NCBI GenBank assembly: GCA_913757435.1
Contig: CAJYDM010000002.1
Span: forward strand, 186,001 to 250,000
DNA length: 64,000 nucleotides
Origin: Syntrophomonas sp. DTU019
GTDB taxonomy: Bacteria; Bacillota; Syntrophomonadia; Syntrophomonadales; Syntrophomonadaceae
Reading direction: 5' to 3'
Below are positions 45,612 through 53,597 of this stretch, piece by piece; position 1 is the stretch's first letter, and the number at the start of each line of letters is the position of its first letter. Both the position numbers and the translations under genes were made by a program. The notes beneath the pieces are model-generated. The model had not been told where the DNA came from. It ran no database searches and saw nothing but the letters and a program-made list of their open reading frames with translations.

Positions 45612-47000
45612 TTATCGCTTCAGATTTACCAGTTCCTGCAGCATCTCGTCCGAGGTGGTTATGACCCGGGAATTGGCCTGAAATCCCCTTTGGGTAACGA
45701 TCATATCGGTGAATTCCTCGGACAGATCGACATTAGACATCTCCAGACTGCTGGGCAGTATGGCGCCCATGCCTTTGCTGCCCGGTCCCCCGATGACCGG
45801 GTCACCAGAATTGCTGGACTGTTGAAAGAGGTTGCCCCCCATCTGCTGCAGGCCCGAGGGATTTTGAAAGTTGGCCAGGGCTACCCGGGCCAGACTCATT
45901 ATGGTGCCATTGTCATAGACCCCCTGTATAGTGCCGTCGATTCCCACACTATAGCTTAGCAGACTGCCCATGGCGTAGCCGTTCTGATTTGCCACCCAGG
46001 CGCTGGACTGTGTATTGTACTGGGTCAGGGCGCTGAAATCGATGTCTAACACCAGATCCTCAGCCCCCTGTGAGGAGCGGTCTACACTCAACTGCAAGAC
46101 TGCGTTTTCCGGCATGACTATGGCTCCATCCTCATTGAACTGCAGGTTGTAAGCCCGGAGCATACGGGTGCCTCCGGCAGGGACATCACCGGCTGAAAGG
46201 TCGATGGCCTCAAAGTCGGTTCCCTGATCATAACCTGCCATATTCTCGAAACCCGGATCTAAGGAGATATCACAGGCCCAATCCGTGACTGGCGGCGGAC
46301 CGTTTTCCACTTCATGCTTGAAAAAGCGGAAATACAGGGTCATCTCATTGCCCAGGGAGTCGTATACTGTCTTGGAAGTAATGACAAGGTCATCCCCAAA
46401 AGGGTGTTGCGTCCCATCGGTGGGGTCGATAGCCGCACCATTGATCTGCGGGATCAACAGAGTGGAATCCAAATTGCCGGCAAAGGCAGCATTTTCAGTG
46501 GCCTTGGGAGCTATGGTCTGAAAAGCTGAGATATTGATATCCTGAGCAGGCTTGATGGTGTCGATATTGCCGTTTAAGTCGGCCACCCAGCCCTGCACCC
46601 GGTAACCGTTGGAAGTGCTGACCAGGTTGCCCAGGGTGTCAAAATCGAAATTGCCTGCCCGGCTGTAGCAGATCTGTCCGCCGTTGTTGAGCATAAAATA
46701 TCCGCTGCCGTCGATGGCCATATCGGTGGATTTATTGGTAGAGGTGGCCGGAGACGGCGTATGGATCTGATCAATGCTGCTGATGGCCATACCCAGGCCG
46801 ATGCTCATAGGGTTGGTGCCGCCTCTGGCATCTGTAGCCAGCGATGCCCCGCGCATGGTCTGGTAGAGGGCGTCTTTGAAAACCACCCGGCTTTTCTTGT
46901 AACCCACGGTATTTACGTTGGCAATGTTATTGCCGATAACATCCATCCGGGTCTGATGGTTTCTCAAACCAGACACGGCTGAATACATAGATCGCATCAT
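45612..47000 (-). CDS. flgE: Flagellar hook protein FlgE
   Basis: FlgE forms the hook. N-terminal rod-type motif MYSAVSGLRNHQTRMDVIGN then NIANVNTVGYKKSR; the middle FlgE D2-like domain; and the C-terminal ANSRVITTSDEMLQELVNLK. 462 residues. AGGAGG lies nine bases before the ATG. It follows two tandem stem-loops after the TIGR02530-like gene, which could tune its high expression. FlgG and FlgF are not in the window. Confidence 0.94.
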   Translation of the reverse strand: MMRSMYSAVSGLRNHQTRMDVIGNNIANVNTVGYKKSRVVFKDALYQTMRGASLATDARGGTNPMSIGLGMAISSIDQIHTPSPATSTNKSTDMAIDGSGYFMLNNGGQICYSRAGNFDFDTLGNLVSTSNGYRVQGWVADLNGNIDTIKPAQDINISAFQTIAPKATENAAFAGNLDSTLLIPQINGAAIDPTDGTQHPFGDDLVITSKTVYDSLGNEMTLYFRFFKHEVENGPPPVTDWACDISLDPGFENMAGYDQGTDFEAIDLSAGDVPAGGTRMLRAYNLQFNEDGAIVMPENAVLQLSVDRSSQGAEDLVLDIDFSALTQYNTQSSAWVANQNGYAMGSLLSYSVGIDGTIQGVYDNGTIMSLARVALANFQNPSGLQQMGGNLFQQSSNSGDPVIGGPGSKGMGAILPSSLEMSNVDLSEEFTDMIVTQRGFQANSRVITTSDEMLQELVNLKR

Positions 47001-47032
47001 GTTTCATGACCTCCTTTAACAAAGAATTGTTA

Positions 47033-47081
47033 GGATGCTTCCATCACTCCGCATCCAGGGCTTCCCCAAGAGGTCCAGCCC
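47033..47081 (-). promoter_or_regulatory. Two tandem stem-loops upstream of flgE
   Basis: GGGCT/AGCCC (47058-47062 and 47077-47081) and GGATGC/GCATCC (47033-47038 and 47051-47056) form two adjacent hairpins in the 80-base gap before flgE. The second is followed by TAACAATTCTTTG, not a clean U-run. They could be partial terminators, RNase-processing or stabilising stems. No promoter was recognised in the gap. Confidence 0.4.
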
Positions 47082-47458
47082 TAAATGATAACTGCACTAT
47101 CGATGTTGGTAAAAACGTTCTGCTTAATATTGGAATCATCTACCGCGGTGATCACGGTGTTGTTCTTGATGCTGACTACCAGTGCCAGGCGGTCCATGAT
47201 AATCAGCGAATCCCGGGAACCCTTACTTCTGGCCTGGGTGACTGCCTCTTGAATCCGCTCCACATCTTGCGGGCTCAGCTTGATGTTGCGCGATTGCAAG
47301 CGTTCTTGAGCATGTTTGGAGAACTTCAGCCCGCGGCTAATCTCCTTCTCCAGAACTTGATCGAACCCTGCCGTCCTGTTGTGACTTACACCGGGTTGCC
47401 TGTTTACCCTACCCAGAGGCTGAATCGGTTGAGTGGGAAATATTGGTCCTTCAATCAT
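47081..47458 (-). CDS. TIGR02530-type flagellar operon protein
   Basis: A 125-residue protein of the conserved flagellar operon family TIGR02530. The diagnostic part is LKFSKHAQERLQSRNIKLSP followed by a strand-rich end with DRLALVVSIKNNTVITAVDD. No signal peptide or membrane segment. It overlaps flgD by eight bases and precedes flgE. Function unknown; it is absent from the Bacillus subtilis operon but common in Clostridia. Confidence 0.88.
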   Translation of the reverse strand: MIEGPIFPTQPIQPLGRVNRQPGVSHNRTAGFDQVLEKEISRGLKFSKHAQERLQSRNIKLSPQDVERIQEAVTQARSKGSRDSLIIMDRLALVVSIKNNTVITAVDDSNIKQNVFTNIDSAVII

Positions 47459-47996
47459 CGGAATCCTCCGTATCAGCCCCCAAAAGTGTGGCCAGTTGGT
47501 CGAGTTTGTCCAGGGCCTTAGCGTAAAAGGCAGTTTCCATACCGACCGACCTGCCCAATTGGGTGATGTTTTCCATGGGTATTCTCTGCCCTTGAATCAC
47601 CAGCAAGGGAGCACCCTGTCCGACTTCCACCGAATCGACAATTCCAACCAAAGTCTGTAGTTCGCCATCCTCATTCAGGGAGTAATAGGCGACCTCTCGC
47701 CCTACCATCTGTCCGGCCTGCTGCAGCATCATGCCAGGGAGCCACTGATTGCTGATGGTGTCTACCAGCCCATTCACAGTGGTGTTGAGGTTTTGCATCT
47801 GTTCCAGTGAGCTGAAGGTGGCCATCTGGGCGATGAACTCCTTGTCCTCCATAGGCTCCAGGGGGTTTTGGTAGCGGAGTTGAGTCACCAGCAGCTTGAG
47901 GAAATCATCTTTTCCCATGATAGGTTTAGCCGAATTATTTACGGTCTTGGTTGCCTGGCCCGTATACTGGGTAGCCGCAGTTGCATCTACTGTCAT
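47451..47996 (-). CDS. flgD: Flagellar hook cap/assembly protein FlgD
   Basis: FlgD caps the growing hook. GKDDFLKLLVTQLRYQNPLE with PMEDKEFIAQMATFSSLEQM is the highly conserved N-terminal motif. The C-terminal half is short: 181 residues, lacking the full FLN/tudor-like region of E. coli FlgD, as in Bacillus. ATG at 47994-47996 lies seven bases after AGGAGG; the longer frame starts at a TTG inside fliK. Confidence 0.93.
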   Translation of the reverse strand: MTVDATAATQYTGQATKTVNNSAKPIMGKDDFLKLLVTQLRYQNPLEPMEDKEFIAQMATFSSLEQMQNLNTTVNGLVDTISNQWLPGMMLQQAGQMVGREVAYYSLNEDGELQTLVGIVDSVEVGQGAPLLVIQGQRIPMENITQLGRSVGMETAFYAKALDKLDQLATLLGADTEDSDD

Positions 47997-48007
47997 CTCT
48001 TCACCTC

Positions 48008-49348
48008 CTAAATCAGCCAATTCATCTGGCCTTCGGCATGGTATCGGTGATATTGGTCCGCTGTCAGGCTTGACTCCGGGGCTGCTTCCATGTCAGCTGC
48101 AGAGGCTTCATCATCAAGGTCAAAGGGGAGGTGTTCCAAACCATCCCGGCCGCCCCAATTGCCTCGATTCCAGTTGCCAGCTGCGCCAAAATCGGCTTGA
48201 TTGCCAACCTGCACCTCAACCTCAGTGCGGTCCACCTTTAGGCCCTGGTTTTCCAGGTTGTGGCGCAAGCTGCTCAGACTCGATTCGAGCACCTGCTTGA
48301 CCTGATGGTTGTCAGTCACGAAGCGGGCTGTGACCAGGCCGTCTTCGAACAACACCTTGATCGATAATTTTCCTAAAGAGTCCGGCACAAGATCGATAGT
48401 CATCTCCGCCCCGTTCATTTTCACCATCAGCCTGGCCCGATCGACGATCTGCTCAAACAGATCTTCCACCTGCACCGCATTCTGAGCTGAAGCTGCCGGG
48501 GTTGGGGTAGACCGTGCCATAATACGGATCCCTGGCTGGTTTTCCCGGACGCTTACGATCGGGTCGGGACCGGTCTGAGTTTCAGGCCTGGCGGTGTTCT
48601 CCTGATCCGTCTGGACCGTCTCAGGAAGCTTCAAGGCTGCCAGACGGTGGTTCTCAAACTCCATCAGTTTCCTGGCCTGCCCGGAGGCATGCTGAGCTGC
48701 GGGCTGCTGTTGACCGTTATGTGGCCCGGCCTTCAGCTTCAAGAATGCATGGCTCCGATGTTCCCGGCTCATCAACCTGATCCTGTCCGTTTTCGCCTCG
48801 CTTTCCTCAGCATTTTGCACATCTTGCTCTGCGCCAGGGAAGGTCTTGTGCGGTTCTGCACCTGAGAACTCGACGGCTGGCTCGACAGATGCCAGAGCAA
48901 ATATTACAGAGCTGGCCGAAGCCTGCTGAGGCTGTACGGCAGCCTTTGTTGATCCGTCTGGCACAGCTCCGGGGAGCAGTTCCTGCATCTCTGCATGAGT
49001 TTCCAAGATCGGTGGTAAGGCCTGTTCCATTCCTGTACCGCTTTCACTCGGCAACTGCGCCGGGAGCGCTTCTGCCACCGCCTCAACCGGTGCAATAGAT
49101 GTCTCCTTAGTCTTGGCCTGTTCCAGAGCCGGCTCCACAACATTCGGTCCGCTTTGATCTACAGTGACCTGGGCCTTCTTACCTTCGAGCTGCTTTTTAG
49201 GCTGATGGGCAGCAGTTTTCAAATGCTGCTTGAATCTGTTTTGTGCCTGGTGCGGTGAGCCAGGGGAAGATTTCTTATCCCTGGCCAACGCCGGGCAATG
49301 ATCGGGTATGGACGAGGATACCTGGAGTACACTACTTTGCAAATACAT
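48008..49348 (-). CDS. fliK: Flagellar hook-length control protein FliK
   Basis: FliK measures the hook and triggers the export switch by contacting FlhB. The first about 300 residues are low-complexity, rich in Gln, Ala, Glu and Pro, as expected for a ruler region. The C-terminal Flg_hook domain is clear: MTIDLVPDSLGKLSIKVLFE with VTARFVTDNHQVKQVLESSL and LRHNLENQGLKV. 446 residues. ATG follows AAAGGAGG closely. Confidence 0.92.
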   Translation of the reverse strand: MYLQSSVLQVSSSIPDHCPALARDKKSSPGSPHQAQNRFKQHLKTAAHQPKKQLEGKKAQVTVDQSGPNVVEPALEQAKTKETSIAPVEAVAEALPAQLPSESGTGMEQALPPILETHAEMQELLPGAVPDGSTKAAVQPQQASASSVIFALASVEPAVEFSGAEPHKTFPGAEQDVQNAEESEAKTDRIRLMSREHRSHAFLKLKAGPHNGQQQPAAQHASGQARKLMEFENHRLAALKLPETVQTDQENTARPETQTGPDPIVSVRENQPGIRIMARSTPTPAASAQNAVQVEDLFEQIVDRARLMVKMNGAEMTIDLVPDSLGKLSIKVLFEDGLVTARFVTDNHQVKQVLESSLSSLRHNLENQGLKVDRTEVEVQVGNQADFGAAGNWNRGNWGGRDGLEHLPFDLDDEASAADMEAAPESSLTADQYHRYHAEGQMNWLI

Positions 49349-49381
49349 TCACCTCCTTTGTTATAAAATCTTAGGGTCAAT

Positions 49382-49408
49382 AAGGTGCCTTGAAGCGAAA
49401 GACACCTT
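49382..49408 (-). promoter_or_regulatory. Strong stem-loop between the motE-like gene and fliK
   Basis: The transcribed strand can fold AAGGTGTCTT against AAGGCACCTT (ten pairs including one G-U) around a seven-base loop. It is followed by ATTGACCC, with no U-run, so it looks like an RNA-stabilising or processing stem rather than a full terminator. Confidence 0.4.
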
Positions 49409-49425
49409 AGGCCTAAACCGGAATT

Positions 49426-49980
49426 CTAAGGCTGTGTGACCAGCATTTTGGAGGTTATGGCTGCCGCCTGGTCACGATCCATAAAAGGCAGTATTTCAGC
49501 CGCAGTCTCTTTTGGCATGGCCGACAGAATACCTATGATATCATCATCTTTGAGGCGGGACAGGATGTCGGCCGCGTCTTTGGGCTTCATACTGGCGAAA
49601 TAAGAGCCCATATCCTTATAAGTGGCCTGTTTGCCCGCTACTTCCGATTGCAGGTTTAAAACCTCTTCATTAAGCCGGGCCAGCTCAGCTTTTAAGTAGG
49701 CTTCGCTGTCCTGGCTCTGCCTTAGGGCGGTATCGGCAGCCGACAGGCTGGTCTCCAATTCACTGATCTTATCTGCCTTATCGGCCAATTGCTGCTGCAA
49801 CAACAACAGTTCGTCTCCGCTGGCAGGGGCGGTTGAATGTCCCACCAGGGGAAGGCCTGAAAGGGCTGGAGGTACAGCGATGACTCCCAATCTGACCAAA
49901 AAAAGCCCCGCTCCGGCCATAATCACCATTGTCAGCAGACCTAGCGCGAATATTTTTACTGTCTTTACACTTTTCGTCAT
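49426..49980 (-). CDS. MotE-like (YlxF) flagellar protein with MgtE-N-like domain
   Basis: A 184-residue protein with an N-terminal membrane segment (FALGLLTMVIMAGAGLFLV), a coiled coil of about 70 residues (LLLQQQLADKADKISELETS onward), and a C-terminal MgtE-N-like module (MKPKDAADILSRLKDDDII then MPKETAAEILPFMDRDQAAA). It corresponds to YlxF, between fliJ and fliK in Bacillus, and resembles MotE, a chaperone of MotC in other phyla. Function in Firmicutes is uncertain. Confidence 0.85.
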   Translation of the reverse strand: MTKSVKTVKIFALGLLTMVIMAGAGLFLVRLGVIAVPPALSGLPLVGHSTAPASGDELLLLQQQLADKADKISELETSLSAADTALRQSQDSEAYLKAELARLNEEVLNLQSEVAGKQATYKDMGSYFASMKPKDAADILSRLKDDDIIGILSAMPKETAAEILPFMDRDQAAAITSKMLVTQP

Positions 49981-49995
49981 GAAGAAGCTCCTGCT

Positions 49996-50451
49996 TTACA
50001 CCTGATGGAGATTTTTACGGAAATGGCCTGAGGTGGCCAACTCATCAATTAGCTTCTGCTCTTCATGCATGGCCTCTTTCAGATACTCCTGCCATTGGCG
50101 CTGTTTAAGTTTTTCCAGAGTATTGGTTTCCCGGGCCCGCTCCAACAACAGGCTGCGGGCTGAATCCACCACGGTGTCCGCCTCTTGTAAATGCTCTTTC
50201 ACCTCGGTTTTGCGTTGCTGCAAAAGGGGCAGGTACTGGCGCCGGGTCACTAGGATAGAGAATGCTGCCGTGTCCTGATTCTGCTCGCGGATACTGCTCT
50301 CGATCTCCTGCACCCGATCGGCCAGTTGGTCGAGACGGCGGGCGATCTCAGTACGAACCTGCAAGCTGGCCTGCAGGTTTTCCCTGGCTATGTCCTCCTG
50401 CCGTACGGAGATATCGAGTTTGGTCTGCAGCCTGAAGTCGAAAGCTTTCAT
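49996..50451 (-). CDS. fliJ: Flagellar export chaperone FliJ
   Basis: FliJ is a coiled-coil stalk within the FliI ATPase ring. MKAFDFRLQTKLDISVRQED is the family start, followed by about 140 residues of almost continuous heptad-like helix. 151 residues from the ATG one base after the fliI stop; the longer frame starts in fliI. Position downstream of fliI supports the call. Confidence 0.92.
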   Translation of the reverse strand: MKAFDFRLQTKLDISVRQEDIARENLQASLQVRTEIARRLDQLADRVQEIESSIREQNQDTAAFSILVTRRQYLPLLQQRKTEVKEHLQEADTVVDSARSLLLERARETNTLEKLKQRQWQEYLKEAMHEEQKLIDELATSGHFRKNLHQV

Positions 50452-50452
50452 A

Positions 50453-51781
50453 TCACACCTGCCTGTAAGCAATATTTTTCAAGGCTTCAATGGTGTCAGC
50501 CAGTTGCGCCTCTTCATGTATATCCTGGCGCAGAAAAGCCTGACACTGCCCGATTACAGCGATAGCCTCATCAATGCGTGGATTGGCACCCTCTTTATAG
50601 GCCCCGATATCGATCAGATCCCTGGCCTCCTCGTAAGTAGCCAGAATGCTGCGGAAATAATTGGCCGCCTGCATGTGGTCGGCGTCGACTAAATCTATCA
50701 TCACCCGGCTGATGCTCTGCAGTATATCAATAGCTGGATATATGTTCTGCGCGGCAATGCTCCTGCTCAACACCACATGTCCGTCCACTATCCCCCGGAC
50801 CGCATCGGTGATAGGCTCATTGATGTCATCGCCCTCCACCAGCACCGAATACAGTCCGGTGATGCTGCCCCGGGCTGCAGTACCGGCGCGCTCCAGAAGT
50901 TTAGGCAGCAAGGCGAATACTGAGGGGGTAAAACCCCGGGTGGCGGGGGGCTCACCGATGGCCAGGCCCACCTCGCGCTGCGCCAGGGCAAATCTGGTCA
51001 GAGAATCCATCAACAAAAGCACATCAAAACCCTGATCGCGGTAGTATTCGGCAATACTGGTGGCTACGAAAGCCCCTTTGAGCCTGACCAGGGCGGGTTG
51101 ATCGGAGGTTGCCACCACCACTACGGAACGGGCCAGACCGTCTGGGCCTAGATCCTTCTCCAGAAACTCGCGCACCTCGCGGCCGCGCTCCCCGATTAAG
51201 GCGATGACATTTATATCGGCTTCAGTATTCCTGGCCGCCATGCCTATCAGGGTGCTCTTGCCCACCCCGCTGCCAGCGAATATCCCGATGCGCTGGCCGC
51301 GTCCCAAGGTATTCAAGCCATCGATGGCCCTGATCCCTACCGGCAAGACTTCCTTGATGCGGGTGCGACTGAGTGGATTGGGGGGCTGGTTCATGACCGG
51401 GTAAGTAGCTTCCGCCTTAATTCTCCCCAGGCCATCGATAGGCTCTCCCAGTCCATCCAACACCCGCCCCTTGAGGTCCATACCTACATTGACGCGCAGG
51501 GTTTTGCCGCTGGCAATCAGCTCACTGCCGGGGCCGATGCCTTCCAGTTCGCCCAGCGGCATTAACAGGCTGCGATCGTTTTTGAAGCCCACCACTTCCG
51601 CGGCTGTCAGCGGCTGGTGGGGATTGTTGCTCGCTACATAACACAATTCTCCCAGGCTCAGTTGCGGGCCCACAGCTTCCAGGGTAAGGCCGATGGCCTG
51701 CGAAATCCTGCCCTTAAGCTGACACAACTGGGCGTTCCGTATAGTATGCAAATGGCGGTCAAAAACGGCCTTGTCAATCAT
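50453..51781 (-). CDS. fliI: Flagellum-specific ATPase FliI
   Basis: FliI energises export. Walker A is GIFAGSGVGKSTLIGM, Walker B region DVLLLMDSLTRFALAQREVG, and SITGLYSVLVEGDDINEPI is the F1-beta-like C-terminal signature region. 442 residues from the ATG at 51779-51781, overlapping the fliH stop by eight bases; the longer frame runs into fliH and would add an unlikely extension. Confidence 0.96.
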   Translation of the reverse strand: MIDKAVFDRHLHTIRNAQLCQLKGRISQAIGLTLEAVGPQLSLGELCYVASNNPHQPLTAAEVVGFKNDRSLLMPLGELEGIGPGSELIASGKTLRVNVGMDLKGRVLDGLGEPIDGLGRIKAEATYPVMNQPPNPLSRTRIKEVLPVGIRAIDGLNTLGRGQRIGIFAGSGVGKSTLIGMAARNTEADINVIALIGERGREVREFLEKDLGPDGLARSVVVVATSDQPALVRLKGAFVATSIAEYYRDQGFDVLLLMDSLTRFALAQREVGLAIGEPPATRGFTPSVFALLPKLLERAGTAARGSITGLYSVLVEGDDINEPITDAVRGIVDGHVVLSRSIAAQNIYPAIDILQSISRVMIDLVDADHMQAANYFRSILATYEEARDLIDIGAYKEGANPRIDEAIAVIGQCQAFLRQDIHEEAQLADTIEALKNIAYRQV

Positions 51782-52592
51782 CTCCAGACCCGTCCTGAAT
51801 GAGCTGTGCCATGTTGGTAAGCCGGGTCTCGATCCTGGCATCGACCATGCCGGCGTCACCTTCCACGGTGCAACCGCCCTCCTTAATACGGTTATCGGGT
51901 ATAACCCGGAGATTGATTAACTCCCCTTCCGGGCCGCAATGAAACACCGCAGGGGCACAGTCTAAGACTCGTTCCAATTCTGCAGGATTGACACGAACAG
52001 TGATATTATCAGGATTGTCCAGCAAAGCGATGGCTTCGCGGATCACACTCAGGATAACTTCAGGATTAGTCTTGACCTCCGCAGCCACTACCTTGTTGGC
52101 AATGGCCAGGGTCAGCCGCAGGATGTCGGTTTCACAGTCCTTAATGGTTTTGAGCTTCTGGATTCTGGCCTCTTCCAGGCAAGCCCGGCTGGTCTCTTGG
52201 GCCAGAGCCTGCAGGTCAGCCATCTCCCGGCGGGCCTTTTCTATCCCTTCCTGGTAGCCGTCTTCCTCAGCCTGGGCTTTTATCTGCTGGGCTGCCTGTG
52301 AGGCTTGTATATGAATCAATTCGGCCTCATCACGGGCCGCTTCTATTATGCTCCGAGCTTCCTCGCGGGCCTTTTCCAGCAAATCGACGATCATGGCCTC
52401 AGTCTCCTGCAATACCTTTTGGCTCTCCATTTGCAGGGTGGATAAATGTTCGCGCTCCTTTTCCGCAGCTATCTCCAGCCCGGTTTTTATAGGCTGCGGG
52501 CCATCCAGGCGGCCTATAACGGCCAGCTCTATCACTTTGGGGTTGGAGCGCTGTAATGCACTGCCTTTGATAATATTAGACAATGATCTCAT
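51774..52592 (-). CDS. fliH: Flagellar assembly protein FliH
   Basis: FliH is the peripheral stalk and negative regulator of FliI. 272 residues: N-terminal variable part, a long charged coiled coil (about 40-150, EKAREEARSIIEAARDEAEL), and a C-terminal domain resembling the ATPase delta/E subunit (VRVNPAELERVLDCAP, EGDAGMVDARIETRL). Start overlaps fliG by 17 bases, stop overlaps fliI by eight. Confidence 0.92.
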   Translation of the reverse strand: MRSLSNIIKGSALQRSNPKVIELAVIGRLDGPQPIKTGLEIAAEKEREHLSTLQMESQKVLQETEAMIVDLLEKAREEARSIIEAARDEAELIHIQASQAAQQIKAQAEEDGYQEGIEKARREMADLQALAQETSRACLEEARIQKLKTIKDCETDILRLTLAIANKVVAAEVKTNPEVILSVIREAIALLDNPDNITVRVNPAELERVLDCAPAVFHCGPEGELINLRVIPDNRIKEGGCTVEGDAGMVDARIETRLTNMAQLIQDGSGDD

Positions 52593-53586
52593 CTCCTCCG
52601 CCGCGTGCCACCACTATCTCCCCGGTCTCCTCCAGGCGCCGGATCACATTGACGATGCGCTGCTGAGCTTCTTCCACATCTCTAAGCCGCACCGGACCCA
52701 TGAATTCTATATCTTCTTTCAGCATCTCTGCAGCCCGGTTAGACATATTGCTAAATATCTTGTTGGCCACTTCAATGCTGCTGCCTTTCAAAGCCAGGGC
52801 TAGTTCCTGCGATTCCACATCGCGCAGGAAACGCTGTATGGAACGGTCATCTATGGTCACGATATCCTCGAACACGAACATCAATTTCTTAATCTGTTCG
52901 GCCAGTTCCGGATCCTGCACTTCCAGGGCTTCCATAATAGTCTTTTCAGTACCCCGGTCGACCAGGTTGAGGATCTGTACCACCGATTTTACCCCCCCGG
53001 CGCTGGTCAATTCCTGCGGGCCAATGGAGGAAAGTTTGCGTTCTAAGACGTTCTCCACCTCTTTGATCACTTCCGGAGAGGTGGTATCCATGATGGCAAT
53101 GCGCTTGGCTACCTCGGACTGAAGCTCCGGGGTCAAAGAGCTGAGGATGGCGGAGGCCTTATCAGGTTCCAGGTAGGCCAGGATAAGGGCAATGGTCTGG
53201 GGATGTTCACCCTGTATAAAATTCAAGAGATGGGCTGCTTCGGTCTTGCGCATAAAGTCAAAGGGTCGCACCTGTAAGGAGGCCGAGATACGCGAGATAA
53301 TCTGCACAGTCTTCTCTTCACCGTAAGCCTTTTCCAATATCTGTTTGGCATAGGCGATACCGCCCTGGCTGATGAAATGCCGGGCCAGGCACATTTCAAA
53401 AAACTCTCGAAAGATGTCGTCCATGCGTTCTGAAGAGATGTGACTGATATTAGCGATCTCCAGAGTCAACTGCTCGATTTCATCCTCGCTCATATGTTTG
53501 AATATCTGGGCCGATTTTTCTGGTCCCAGAAAAATTAGGAAGTTGGCAGCCTTCTGCCTTCCGCTGAGGGTCTTTTTGGCTACCAT
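52576..53586 (-). CDS. fliG: Flagellar motor switch protein FliG
   Basis: FliG transmits torque from the stators to the rotor. N domain LSGRQKAANFLIFLGPEKSA; middle domain with EHPQTIALILAYLEPDKAS; C-terminal torque domain with FVFEDIVTIDDRSIQRFLRD and SNRAAEMLKEDIEFMGPVRL. The charged torque-helix residues are in place. 336 residues from the ATG at 53584-53586, behind AGAGGTG; a GTG three codons upstream is the alternative. Confidence 0.96.
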   Translation of the reverse strand: MVAKKTLSGRQKAANFLIFLGPEKSAQIFKHMSEDEIEQLTLEIANISHISSERMDDIFREFFEMCLARHFISQGGIAYAKQILEKAYGEEKTVQIISRISASLQVRPFDFMRKTEAAHLLNFIQGEHPQTIALILAYLEPDKASAILSSLTPELQSEVAKRIAIMDTTSPEVIKEVENVLERKLSSIGPQELTSAGGVKSVVQILNLVDRGTEKTIMEALEVQDPELAEQIKKLMFVFEDIVTIDDRSIQRFLRDVESQELALALKGSSIEVANKIFSNMSNRAAEMLKEDIEFMGPVRLRDVEEAQQRIVNVIRRLEETGEIVVARGGGDEIIV

Positions 53587-53597
53587 GGTTTTCACCT

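Noticed and set aside
49767-49790. GCCGATAA-like string on the minus strand suggesting a sigma-D promoter
   Set aside because: It is inside the motE-like coding sequence and no TAAA element lies 15 bases upstream; similar strings elsewhere failed the same test.
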